Shown: positions 1 to 10,369 of the stretch, piece by piece
How the letters are laid out: every line of letters begins with the position of its first letter
How positions within the stretch are numbered: the stretch's first letter is position 1
Assembly (NCBI GenBank): GCA_016648135.1
Contig: JADDOH010000474.1
Coordinates: forward strand, 186,001-250,000
Source: Agrypnia vestita
Taxonomy: Eukaryota > Arthropoda > Insecta > Trichoptera > Phryganeidae
Reading direction: 5' to 3'
Length of the DNA: 64,000 nt
Position numbers and translations under genes: made by a program
The notes under the pieces: model-generated
Database searches by the model: none
What the model was told of the DNA's origin: nothing
Seen by the model: the letters and a program-made list of their open reading frames with translations, nothing else

Positions 1-11
1 GTTTTTATGGA

Positions 12-394
12 TTACTACTCCCTTTATATTAACTCGTGGCGTCTGCTTGCTTGACGAAAAAACTTTGGATCGATTTTAAACCCTTTTTCCGTGATTCAAT
101 CGCGCTGAAACCTTGCAAGCAGACTCGTAGTAGACCGACGATCAAGAAGATCTACCAAATTTTCGTTAAAAAAATTAATAAATTTTTGGATTTTTCAAAT
201 TTTTAATGATTTTTTCATACAACTTACTAAGTTGTATGAAAATATTTCAACGCATCTGGTAGACAAGGAACCTGATTAGAGTATAATTTTGGATTTTTGA
301 AAATTTTTTTTAGCTCCCTTTCGTAGTTACGCGTAGGTTAAACGCCAAACCAATTTCCACTAGAAAATGAGAAAGGGAGAATAATAAAAACTTG
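12..394 (-). mobile_element. Family A MITE, copy 1 (minus orientation)
   Basis: The left end carries ACTCCCTTTATATTAACTCG and the CGTGGCGTCTGCTTG block. The right end has AAGGGAGAATAATAAAAACTTG. These are the two hallmark ends of a short non-autonomous element seen about ten times in the window. Both ends share a short inverted motif, TTTTACTCCCTTT. No coding capacity is visible. The first ten bases of the window look like the outer edge (GTTTTTATGG) of another copy that continues upstream. Confidence 0.7.
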
Positions 395-397
395 TTA

Positions 398-475
398 CTT
401 TTTTACTTCCTTTCTTTAAACTCGTGGTGTCTGCTTACTTGCTTGCTTGACGAAAAAAAATTGGATCGATTTTGC
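398..475 (-). mobile_element. Family A MITE, truncated end
   Basis: TTTTACTTCCTTTCTTTAAA followed by CTCGTGGTGTCTGCTTACTTG repeats the family A end directly after copy 1. The match stops near GGATCGATTTT, so only about 80 bp remain. The unrelated stretch from 476 to 1127 holds nothing I recognise. Confidence 0.6.
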
Positions 476-1127
476 AGTCTAAAGAGTGAAATTGGTGTAA
501 AATTTTCGAATGTTGTTGCCAAAATTGCAGCTAAATTAATTTTATTATAAAAAATCCATTCACTCTTAAAGCATTTGTTTAAAAAAGTCAACAAAATACT
601 TTGTTATTATCACAAAAAAATATTATCCCGAAGCCCTATTTAATCCTATTTAAACTCTAGCAATAGAGTTATCTTTGGTACACTTTTTCTCGAAATATTT
701 CCATATAAAGACCATATTTTTTTTTATAAATTGAATAAAAATAGTTTATAAAAGGAAAAATCCATCTTTTCGCAGAACATTAAACAAAAGGCATCACACG
801 TCCCTGGAATTACTTTACCGAGAGCTTGAGGTGATATGATACTAGAGAATTTAAGGCATTTGTATGATCTCCCTATTGCAAAAAATCTTAAAGGGGTTGT
901 AGCCTCTCCCATATAAAGTTTGCATATTCGCCGCCATTTTATAAAAAATCTTAGCCACAAATTAAATGGATATAAATCGATAGAGGACTTTCATACAAAC
1001 ATATAACTATTCGGTCATAAAATCCTAAAGCGTCATGTTTCTGAGATATTCACATATAAAAAATGTTATTTTGTACCTATGAAGTGTAATACAATTGACA
1101 CAATCAATAAGAAAGTATTGTTAAAAA

Positions 1128-1185
1128 ACTAACCCATAAAAACCAAGTTTTTATTTTACTCCCTCTCTTTGTACATTAAGTTTGT
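1128..1185 (+). mobile_element. Family A MITE, 5' end fragment
   Basis: AACCCATAAAAACCAAGTTT and the following TTTTACTCCCTCTCTTTGTA match the plus-orientation start of family A (compare 57182 and 23085). The rest of the element is absent. The downstream DNA to 1435 is unremarkable. Confidence 0.6.
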
Positions 1186-1439
1186 GATGAACCAAATATA
1201 CACCTTATTACAAAGGGATGGTAAAGAAGCGGTAATAAACTATCTTAATTCAGAGAGAAAATATGAATATTTTATTCGTATTCAAAAAAATCGTTCGTAT
1301 TCGTTGCATCACTGAAAGCCATGGGTACGTACAATGCGCATTCTATTTTTAGACTTGTTTACTCTAAAAATCGACATGTTAATGACCTCTAGGCCAGGGG
1401 AGGTATGAGGGAGGGGAAAATTCCTGGAAATTTCGTGCG

Positions 1440-1690
1440 GTATGTTGTAAACAAGTGACGTCAGCAGAAGAATTGAGGTCAACTGGAAGTGTATAAAACG
1501 CGGGACGCACGGGGAGACGGGGTAGTGATTTTTAAACCGTGAAGCAGTGCGGTAGCGCTGTCCATTTTGGCATAAATAATCTATCTATATAATCTATTGG
1601 AGACGAATTAAGAAGGAAGACAAATAAGGGAACAGGGAACAAGGAGCAAGGAAAACAAATAAATAAAAGTGGAATACTTTGAACCGAGCA
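1440..1690 (+). promoter_or_regulatory. Possible TATA promoter region, LTR-like
   Basis: TATAAAA lies at about 1493-1499 in a locally GC-richer stretch with a CRE-like GTGACGTCAG upstream. An A-rich tract with an AATAAA-like signal (AAATAAATAAAA, near 1657-1668) follows within 170 bp. TATA plus a nearby poly(A) signal is the layout of an LTR R region, but I found no second copy in the window and no coding remnant beside it. Function is inferred only. Confidence 0.22.
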
Positions 1691-3640
1691 GAGACGTCAA
1701 AAAGGGTATTTCAGTTAAACTGATTTATTTATTTTTATTTATTTTTGATATTTCACGTACTAGTTCAAAATCATACACTAACATTTAATAGGTTTATTCG
1801 TCAAAATGTAAATAACTAACGGTCGTACAAAACATTTAATTGAAGTTTCAGTTCCGGACTATAATGCGTAATAAGTAATAGATTCCTTGGTATTGGTTTT
1901 GATTGGTTTAATAATCGTGCGATCTGAAAGGCAAGGTTCGTCGTTCGTTGGATCGTCGAGGACCAGGGTTTGTGACGATTGGTAATGGATGTTCCACCAT
2001 GTCAGAGCATGACCACCAGTCAAGGGTATACTAGAAATAGTGCGTTTTCTGCAGCCTGAGACGTCAAGAATGGTGAGTACTGACTGGAAACGTCTGCCAA
2101 CTTGCCAGTGGAAGTACCTCAGGCTTTGGCAATCTTCGATCTGCCGAATGACATACCTTGGGAGTGTATGAAGAATGATTAAATTCTACATTATCTGCAT
2201 GAAATATGTATTTCAATTTCGATGATTCAGACAATCCGTCTGTTTGTCCCATTACGTACGTTCGGGATAGGAAACAACTGACTTACTTTCATCATCATCA
2301 TCACTAACATTATAAAATGTTCCTGCGGGGTTGCCTATCGGCGACATGTGCACATCACGAGTTTCACCGTTGGCCGAAATCACCATAAAGAACTGCATTA
2401 TAATTATCTATTCGATAACTTCAAGGATACCTTTTCATCAACACGAAATCAACACAGCAGTGCTACAATGGATCCGTTTGACGCAGGATTAAGGATTCCC
2501 AGCGGATCTCTGTGCCACTAGCTTGATAACGTTGTATCACATTTCAAATCATCATCAGTTAACTTATGTCTATGAAAATCACCGTCAGACGCGAGGAAGG
2601 ATTCCTGATGTGTATATGTCGCCGGAAACCTGGTACACTTCGTGGGATCACCATCTTATTGCATGATACTCAAGCAATTAAAGAATATCAAGCCACGGGT
2701 TGACCTGTTCGTTCTAAGGAGAGGGGGTTCATCATTTGTAAAAGGTCGGAACCCATCCGGAAGGGCGTACGTGGAGGAGCCCTTTCCACCCTTATCTTCG
2801 CGGAATGATGATCAATTAAATCTGACGTCATTCATATAGTCTTCAAATCATTTTAAGTATTTTAAATTCACGGGCTGCTAATAAAATAAAAACCTACTTC
2901 GAACCGGTCAACCTCGAGCATTCATAATGTAATTAGAATTTATATAAATGTTTCCTTCTTCCAAATTCATGAACAGAGGAGGCGAGATCTTCACTTCAAT
3001 ATTTCAAATCAAAAGGTAGGAAATTTATCCAAATAACTGAATTTTTTTATGTTTTTCATGAATTTGTTTCCATATATGTTATCGTCCGAATTAAATTATG
3101 TAGCGTAAATTTGTTCTCTCTCGTATGGTTTGATCACTGGAAATACAACACGTTTTCTCAAAGAACTTCGGGTTGCTTTGCGTCACAATGTGGGTACTAG
3201 ACGACATCACGAGCCAATTTTATAGATAATTACGTATAAGTATACATTTTAATAGATTAGGTTAAACGACATCACGAGCCAATATATAGTATAAGCGTCT
3301 AGAATGATATTTACGTAAACATATTAGAGTCCTGATATTAATTAAACATCGATAAACTACATTACGAAGGTGTCGCGATGTTAGGGAACAATTCTATCAT
3401 TTTCAATTCAGTTCTTTCGAAAAAAAAAGGTTATTCAGAGATTTATTTACGTAGACATGCTTCTAGTTATGCGAGCGGTTTCAGGACAGTAAGAGCGCGG
3501 TGAAGGATAGTTAAGCTCCTCACATTAGAAATAGAATTTGTATTAAATAATTTATAAAAACGAAATTTTTAGTTGGTAGCTTCGGTCGTGCGAGAAAGGG
3601 GCGACCACTTTATACACCGGTAGGTAGGCAGGTAACACTA
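1690..3640. other. Intergenic DNA, no recognised feature
   Basis: I see no convincing gene or mobile element here. The short ORFs at 2064-2252 and 2642-2839 have no recognisable domain. The only structure noted is an 18-bp direct repeat, ACGACATCACGAGCCAAT, at 3201 and 3266. Confidence 0.5.
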
Positions 3641-3641
3641 C

Positions 3642-3884
3642 AAGTTTACCATCATGTAATTAAATAATTGATTGACTGAAAATGAAACATGTCTAGACAA
3701 ATATCTATGTCAAAAATCTCTAAAAATATCTCTTTATTATTTGATTTCTTCCCAAAAAACCGAAGTGTGCTGTCATCTGTGAACCAATTGTCATAAATTT
3801 TCAAAATTCGTAGTGAAGTACCTATTATACCTACCGACGGAGTAATTCAAATTTTAAATATTCCGTGACGTTATTAGGCCGCCG
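3642..3884 (+). mobile_element. Family A MITE, interior fragment
   Basis: From TTACCATCATGTAATTAAAT to GACGTTATTAGGCCGCCG this matches the interior of the complete family A copy at 57182-57726 and, in reverse, 25000-25200. It stops abruptly at 3884 where a CACAGTGGG terminus begins. That is consistent with insertion of the next element into it. Confidence 0.65.
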
Positions 3885-4872
3885 CACAGTGGGTAGAAAC
3901 CGTAATTTGTAATTCCTGTTCAACATTCAGCTTCAGAGATGATTCCTTCGGGCCAGCTTATTTCATTTTCTAACCAATCACAATTTTTCCTTATAAACTG
4001 TGTTAAATACGACTACTTCGTTCCCATCTAGCTCTTATATTTGAACAATATCTCGTATAAAACTACTATCTACAATTGTAAAAAAATAGTGAAGTTTGCT
4101 GTTGTACTATTAAATGTTCATTTAGTTAGTTTTTGGTCTACCTGTATTGGTTTTATTGTTGATTTTTTGCGTTATAATATACTTTTACTTACTATTTCAT
4201 ATTTAGTTTGGCTTAAATGAAGTTACGAAAATAAAAATCTTCATAACTATTGATATTAGGTCATGGCTACTTGAACATTTTAGACTCATAACATAGACAG
4301 GAATCTACCTGCCAAGTTTTTGCTGCTAGCTCTGGTACAAACTGTACATATATCGTAAAACTACTATCTACAATTTGTAAAAAAATGTTTGCTGTTGTAT
4401 AATTAAGTTTTCATTTAGTTTTTAGTATAATTATGTTCGTTTTTTGTTTATTATTTGAGTTATTATGTACTTTTACTCACTATTTCATATTTAGTTTGAC
4501 ATAAAAGAAATTACGAAAATAAAAAATAATATTATAAATATATACGTTTTTATTTTTTCGATCCATTTATCTGGTAGAGTAGCAAGTTTATGTACACGCT
4601 CATAGCATCAAACAATGGTAGACTAGACAAGGTATGAGAAAAAAAAGGTTTCAAAACGGGGTCAGTCACCACTTAGGAGAAATTTAATTTTATTTGATCC
4701 GCTCCATACAAAAAATACAAAACGTTTTTTGCTCAAACTATAAAGTTTAGGAAAAAGTTTCATAGGAAAACTATTGATAAGGTTAATGAGCTCTATCCAT
4801 CGGCATAAAGAAAAAAGTAAAAAAAGAAAGTTGGTCCCTAAGTCCCTCAAATTACGGTTTCGACCCACTGTG
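3885..4872. mobile_element. DNA element with CACAGTGGG inverted ends
   Basis: The left end reads CACAGTGGGTAGAAACCGTA. The right end, reverse complemented, reads CACAGTGGGTCGAAACCGTA, giving about 25 bp of nearly perfect terminal inverted repeat. No transposase ORF lies inside. The interior contains a roughly 190-bp direct duplication (about 4052-4240 and 4345-4530) around half of a family B-like element (4254-4345). CACAGTG-type termini are known in Transib elements, but I could not identify a matching 5-bp target duplication, so the superfamily is open. Confidence 0.55.
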
Positions 4873-4948
4873 CTTCGGTTCGGGCGGCGGCCGCGCGTTC
4901 AAACCATTCGACCGATTTATATGATCTTGACGCTGACTATCTGTTCGC

Positions 4949-5023
4949 TAGGCCGGTGCCGCCCCCCAAATACGAGCGCCCTAGGCCATCGCCTAGTTTG
5001 CCTATATAAACGGGCCGGCCCTG
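4949..5023 (-). mobile_element. DNA transposon terminus, CAGGGCCGGCCC type
   Basis: Read on the minus strand this begins CAGGGCCGGCCCGTTTATAT and runs into GC-rich sequence with CTAGGCGATGGCCTAGGGCG. CAGGGCCGG-type starts are typical of hAT-like elements with GC-rich ends. The opposite terminus was not found, so this is a solitary end. The GC content stands out from the surrounding AT-rich DNA. Confidence 0.4.
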
Positions 5024-5189
5024 TGTACGGGCGACCTCTAGAGACGTACTGCAGCGTGTGTGGTGTTCGCGGGTGGAGGTTTCCAGACCTGTACGGGTGA
5101 CCGCAGAAGAATTGAAATTCGATTCTTTTTGTCTCTGCGACCGCGACGGACAAATCTGTGTCTCTGCGTGTGTGGTAGGGATGGGTAAA

Positions 5190-5605
5190 TGAAAAAAATA
5201 TCGATATATATATATATCGAATCCATATTCAAAAAAAGTATCAAAATAATCGATATACATTGAGAAAAATATATCGATAAGTATCAATATTATTTTCAAA
5301 AATGTAAGGGAAATAAGCTTTTGGCGACCAAAAAAATAAAAAAAGGTCACCGGAAAAAATATATCGATTAACCGAGAAAAATATCGATGAGCAAAAAAAA
5401 AGGTAACCAAAAAAGGTCGCCAAAAGAAATATCGAAGAAAATATATCGATATATCGGGAAAAATAAATCGATATATCGGGGAAAAACTATCAATATATCG
5501 AAAAAATATATCGATGACCAAAAAAAAGGTCATCAAGAAAAAAATATCGGTTATCCCAGAAAAAATATCGATATTTCATATATCGCGAAAAAATATATTG
5601 ACTAT
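5190..5605. repeat. ATATCGATAT-rich low-complexity block
   Basis: About twenty copies of ATCGAT or TATCGATA are separated by A-runs, with interspersed AAAAAGGTCACC/GGTCGCC words. ATATCGATAT is self-complementary, so the block is dense in small palindromes. The ORFs across it, up to 199 aa on the minus strand, are low-complexity artefacts rich in Tyr, Ile and Phe. Confidence 0.75.
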
Positions 5606-6216
5606 ATATATTATTTATTTATTTGTTTACGCCCATTAGGTATAGGCTTTTACGTAAAGAATATAAAATAAATTTCAAAAAGCACATACATTAAACAATA
5701 TCTGTATAGCACCAAAACATGAGTATAAAAGTTAAAAATATAAAGTAAAGAGCAGCAATGTGTACAGGCTTTTACATAAAAAATATAACATAAAATTGAA
5801 ATGAATATACATTAAACAATATAAGTTATAAGTAGCAAAATATAAAGTATCAGGAATAGCACCAAAACATGAGTTTAAAAATTAAAAATATAAAGTAAAG
5901 AGCAGCAATGTGTATAGGCTTTTACTTGAAAATATAACATAAAATTAAAAAGAACATACATTAAACAATATTAGTTATAGGTAGCAAAATATAAAAGTAT
6001 CAGGAATTGCACCAAAACATGAGTATAAAAATTAAAAATATAGAGTAACGAGCAGCAATGTGTATAGGCTTTTACATAAAAAATATATCATAAAATTAAA
6101 AGAACATACATTAAACAATATAAGTTATAAGTAGCAAAATATAAAAAGTATCAGGAATAGCACCAACACGTGAGTATAGAAATTAAAAATATTGAGTACA
6201 GAGCAGCAATGTGTAT
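5606..6216 (-). repeat. LINE-tail-derived tandem repeat, about 150 bp x 4
   Basis: The segment starts with a reversed LINE 3' tail (ATTTATTTATTTGTTTACGC, then ...TAGGCTTTTAC). The following TAGGCTTTTAC-to-AGCAGCAATGTGTA unit recurs from about 5641, 5763, 5913 and 6063, giving periods of 122, 150 and 150 bp. The copies differ by scattered substitutions and small indels. The array appears to be an amplified LINE 3' UTR. Confidence 0.75.
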
Positions 6217-6671
6217 GAAAAATATATATTACCCACCATTACATGTGTATATTAACAGTTGAAGTCAGTAACGAAGCAGTATTGCCTCTTTAAGTGTAAA
6301 CTTTACTTTCTCCAGACTGTCGACGAAAATGTCAACCATATATTATATTGAATATATATATATATATTGAATATCAATGTTTTTTTATCAATATTTTTCA
6401 AAATTTTTTACCCATCCCTAGTTTAGTTTCAAGCCATGTATTCACTATGGAACAAATTGCCCCTCAACATCACGCGTGGCATAGAGTCTACGTGACGTTG
6501 CAACGTCGCGCACTGTTCCGCGACGTCGCGCACAACATAGCGGAGCATTTCTACGTGTCGCGGCAACGTTGCTATGCGCACGGTACCCGAGCGAGCTCAC
6601 GGCGACATCACGCTTTGTGTCAGTACCACGTGGTAAGTGAGTGCGCATGCGCTGTATCCGTCAACACGACA

Positions 6672-6776
6672 TTGAAGTGGGGAAACGAAATTGTTCTCCA
6701 ACTCATCGCGTTCTACCAAAGCCGTACAATTTTGTGGGACACTTCAAACCGTGAATATAAAAATAAAATGATGTGA
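6672..6776 (+). pseudogene. MADF-domain fragment in family G element
   Basis: The reading frame gives the N-terminal half of a MADF domain. It starts with WGNEIVLQLIAFYQ, followed by SRTILWDTSNREYKNKMM and a stop. The family pattern is visible: an opening Trp and acidic residue, a hydrophobic helix ending in Tyr, then LWD and YKNK. MADF domains are Myb-related DNA-binding folds of about 85 residues, and only about 34 residues remain. The larger ORF from 6348 is in the same frame, but its upstream part looks non-domain. The second copy at 32997-33056 keeps the opening WGNEIVLELIELYRS and then stops. An intron-like acceptor (TTTCTCTTTGCAG) follows in both copies, near 6944 and 33083. Almost certainly non-functional. 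Confidence 0.65.
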
Positions 6777-7076
6777 GGGCCTACAGCGTTCCTTAATATC
6801 GTCTTGCTTGGCTATGGAAGGCCCGATTATTTGTAATAATTGTCAAAAACAGTTGTTGTCATTCGAGTGAAATTGGCAAAAGATCCGTCAGACATTCGAA
6901 GATCGCATAGAATATCCATCCTTCTTTCTCTTTGCAGTAATTAATTTCATACCCATCACCTTTTCCTCCTTTTACGTTTCGAAAACTCGTTAAAATAAAT
7001 AGATACGCAGCTGTCATCATAACCTCATCGGGCGACATTTCCGCGACAAGTGATATGTGAATCCCGGTGTGTACAC

Positions 7077-9247
7077 TAGGATGTCCCGTCCATGTACGAG
7101 AAAAAAATTTTTTGAGCTACACAATCGCAAGTGGTGTCAAATTTTGCGTAAATTTACACAAATTGCGAAAAAGGTAAAAAAACTAAAATTGTTTATCATC
7201 TTGAAGGCTCTACCGATCTTTGAAGTTTTGTAAATTTTACGTTTTTATAGACCTTTTGCCTAAAATGATAAAAAAATCAAGTTTAAAAGGTATTTTATTG
7301 TTGAAATTAATGAAACAAAGCACAAGAAAATAAAATAAATAAAATATAGATAATAATCAATGACAAAAACTAAAAGTTTTAACTTATTTTTGTGTCCAAA
7401 ATTTGGCATTTCTGCGCGAGATTGCATCCCGGTTCTAATAAAGCCATCTCTAGAAATAACGTCAGTTACACATTGTGATGCGTCTGTTATAGGTCTCTAG
7501 GACCCAAAGTGCAACGATCTTAGGCCAAGAATAAATGACGAAGGGGTAACTCATTGACATGCATCATACAAACACAACATTGTAACGGTCTCTCCAAATA
7601 CTCCTCTAAATATTGAATCTCGCCACCCTTCCAATCGGTGTTAGTTGCAGTTCTGTCACATTCAACGCAAATCACGTCATCTTAATTGCTACCTCGACCC
7701 TCTACTTTGTCTACTACTACTACTAGTTGTGATCGAAATAAGAATTCCCTTTGCAGTGCCACGTCTTTCAGTATTATGTGTCCCAAATAAATTGATCCAG
7801 GTTGTGCTAAAATTGAGATGTGGTCTTCTAAAATTTCTTTACGATGGTCTTTTTATCCATAAAAGTAAATGCATTTTATATCTATACCTCCAATATATTT
7901 AGAAGTTTCCGGGTTTTAGATACATCTCTGTAGATCTTATAACCTTAACTGTAATCTTAACCAGAGTTAAATCTTCGGTAGAAACCAAGCCGACGTCAGC
8001 CAACACCGCAGAAGCAACAGCAGCAGCAGATCGCGTCGATAAACCGTATCTATCACAGACTTTAGCAACTGTTGGCAATGGCAATGTATTCCAATTCGCC
8101 GTTTAAGTTGATGGTGTCTCTGTCGAGGGCGTGTTTGTCGGGGATGCCTCTGTTATCGGAATCTCTGAATCTTCATCACAATTTGCTGAGACAGAATCGG
8201 TTTTTTGAGTAGAACACGATTTTTTTGTTAGCCTTATTGACTCTTCAATTTACCTCTGCTGTCGTTTCATTAATCTAGCCGTTTCTTTTTTATCAAAACC
8301 GCTTATAACCATTTTCCTATCATTTATTTGATCCAATAAAAACTTCTCTCATTGATGTGAACTTTCTTCGATTTTAAACACGAAAGAGATTCAAATGAAG
8401 TGCATTTACAAGTAGAAACGTCAAAAAGCTTCTCAGATGACTTTAAAAAACATTTCAGTTTATTTTCAAAACTATCATTTTGTTTGCTTTTGGGGTATCT
8501 TTTCAAATTGAGATACTTTTCGAAATTGGATTTCACTAATTAACTCGTTCCTTAGTTACAAAGTTTTGGTCCACATATTGTTGATCTATTAGGAAACAAT
8601 CACATATATATCTGATTTGGATGGATCTTTAATTTCATACTTCATTTATATTTCAATTTCAGGTCGTTCTTGACAAATAAAATAAATTAAATGACGTCCC
8701 TCATAGTTGGTAGCTGCTGATTGTCAAGTTCCTTATATGGTCTAAACATAGCATAAGTAGTCTGACTACGCCTCGAACTTCTTATTTAAAAATTACGAAT
8801 CCGTTTTTAACACTGTAGTCGGGGCTGCCCACAACTGTAACAATCGCAATGGTACTTTTATGGCATAAAAGTTATTTTACCTACGAAGAAAACACTCGCG
8901 AGTCAAGTCAAGAAAGTCCTCAAAAACAAGTTCAAACTTGAGGGTATTTGCAGGTTGAAACCTAACAAATTCGAAGTCGCTGGTAACGTGGTGTTACATG
9001 AAAATCGAAACGTCATGTATGATTTACATCTAAATAGAACAAAAAGTAAATATTTTTTTGTATTTAGTTCAGGAGCCAAAATTAAGGATAAAGAAATATC
9101 TTCATAAAAATGACAATTTTTCAAAACTTTGTAGATCGGTAGAATCCTAAAGATATAGTTTTATTTTATTTTTAAAATTATTTTGGTAATATACGCTTAA
9201 TTACGCAAGTTTTTTAAGGTCTTGTGTTAAGGTGAGCCAAAAATTTT
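7077..9247. mobile_element. Insertion of about 2.2 kb inside family G element
   Basis: The limits come from comparison with the uninterrupted copy at 33390-33420, where GTGTACAC joins directly to GTCAAATGAC. The insert contains a decayed minus-strand gene (7430-8540). Its ends show only a weak inverted similarity (AAAATTTTTTGAGC near the left, GAGCCAAAAATTTT near the right), so the transposon class is unclear. Boundaries may be off by a few bases. Confidence 0.5.
7430..8540 (-). pseudogene. Eroded transposase-like gene of a dispersed arthropod family
   Basis: Reading down the minus strand, three ordered blocks survive. First is FDVSTCKCTSFESLSCLKSK (about 8435-8376), a Cys-rich stretch followed by KVHINERSF. 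Second is VCDRYGLSTRSAAAVASAVL plus DVGLVS (about 8060-7980). Third is a broken frame with IYFYG, then ILEDHISILAQPGSIYLGHI (about 7865-7780), then NTDWKGG, LERPLQ and NELPLRH (about 7610-7530). I recognise the order CxC / CDRYGxSxRxAA / EEHxSxxxxPGSxYxGH / CDGTxxNTGxKGG / HxNELPLRHLF from repetitive proteins seen in many arthropod genomes, probably transposases. I cannot name the superfamily. In-frame stops and frameshifts interrupt it throughout, so it cannot make a protein. Confidence 0.5.
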
Positions 9248-9352
9248 ACGTCAAATGACCGCGTCATTGTCCCCGAAACATGAGCGTAGTTGTTGATGCG
9301 ACATGCCGCTCGGAATGTTTCGCGATTTGTCCCCTAGTGAATACATGGCTTC

Positions 9353-10290
9353 AGTTTGTTTCCGGCCGTTCCGGCATCCTGCCGCGAGTGCTGGGTGCGA
9401 CACTGCAACAGATGACAGCTGACAGATGTGACACGCGAACACAATTGAATGCCGTCTGTCATTTTGAATAAAATATTTGACATATTATGCAATGTCATGC
9501 AAAAACCGTAGTTAAAAAAGGTGATCATTTTAAAGTATAGTATTATAACGTGTATATGAATATATACATATAATATATTTATATAAAATCTTTAACGCGT
9601 GCAATGTCATATAAAACAACGCTTAAGCGGGAAATAAAAATAAACACACAAAAGAGCTTTAAAAAATAGTATCCTATAATCGTATAAAAATATGCTTTTC
9701 AAACATGCGAATAGTACAATTCGAAAATCGTAGTAAGACTCATGCGGTGTACCGCAACGTGTATGGGATCTACGGGTAAGCCCATACACGTTGCGGTACG
9801 GACCGATCTGTGATATGCGGTGTACCTCTACGATGCACCGGAGTGTGTATGGCCGCCTTAAAGAAATAGACGGAATATCTTAAATCATTAAAAATATTGC
9901 TTGTATGTAAAAGAAAGGACAAAAATTGAGTGTGTATACAGATCTATATATCATATTGTTTCAAGAAAACAGATAAGAATAATGGAAAAAAACAGTAGAA
10001 TCAGCCCGCAAAAACAAACAAAATTTGACAGTTTTAAGCGTGTAAAAAAATAAAAATGGCGACATTCAAATTAAGTATTTTTAATTAATTTAAAAGTTAT
10101 TTTCTGCATTTACCGTTGCGCCGTACATTTGCGTTTACCGTACCGCGCGATATGGAATTTCTAAAATGCATTCTTTATACGGATATCTTCCCTTTATTAG
10201 CACTCAGGTAAAGTTTACGCAACATTTTAAGGTATATTCGTATAAACTAGCGGGAGCGTAACCTGACGACTGGCGTAGTTGGTGTCCATA
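9353..10290. other. Unassigned DNA with a strong hairpin
   Basis: No gene was recognised. GTACCGCAACGTGTATGGG at 9749-9767 is a perfect 19-bp inverted repeat of 9781-9799 with a 13-base spacer. Nearby words GCGGTGTACC and GTGTATGG recur. Near 10292 a TAGGGATGGGCG word resembles a hAT-type terminus, but its partner is not visible. Confidence 0.45.
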
Positions 10291-10369
10291 TAGGGATGGG
10301 CGTTGAATGGATGGACTAGTTGAAATCAACCGTTGACGTTGCGTCGACGCGTCGACGGTTTACGTTTAT

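Larger units (their letters stand above)
5176..6420. mobile_element. hAT-like element with TAGGGATGGG inverted ends
   Basis: TAGGGATGGGTAAA at 5176 is mirrored by TTTACCCATCCCTA ending at 6420. This terminus resembles hAT-type ends. The interior is non-coding: an ATCGAT-rich block, then a reversed LINE tail, then a 150-bp tandem repeat. The flanking 8-mers (5168-5175 and 6421-6428) do not match, so the pair may be one element with lost duplications or two unrelated ends. Confidence 0.4.
6433..9352 (+). mobile_element. MADF-bearing DNA element (family G), copy 1, interrupted
   Basis: The left end AAGCCATGTATTCACTATGG mirrors the right end (CCCCTAGTGAATACATGGCTT at 9332-9352). The same ends bound the shorter copy at 32744-33509. 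Aligning the two shows family G sequence up to about 7076 and again from about 9248. The 7077-9247 stretch is therefore a later insertion. The element carries an in-frame MADF fragment near its 5' side. PIF/Harbinger elements are known to carry a MADF/Myb-like accessory protein, so that superfamily is a reasonable inference, not proven here. Confidence 0.6.

Noticed and set aside
4937..5536. 199-residue minus-strand ORF
   Set aside because: Composed of low-complexity Tyr/Ile/Phe runs across the ATCGAT-rich block. Overlapping ORFs exist on both strands, and there is no domain.
5168..6428. Proven hAT insertion with 8-bp duplication at the TAGGGATGGG ends
   Set aside because: Flanking 8-mers GTGTGTGG and GTTTAGTT do not match, so only the inverted ends are claimed.
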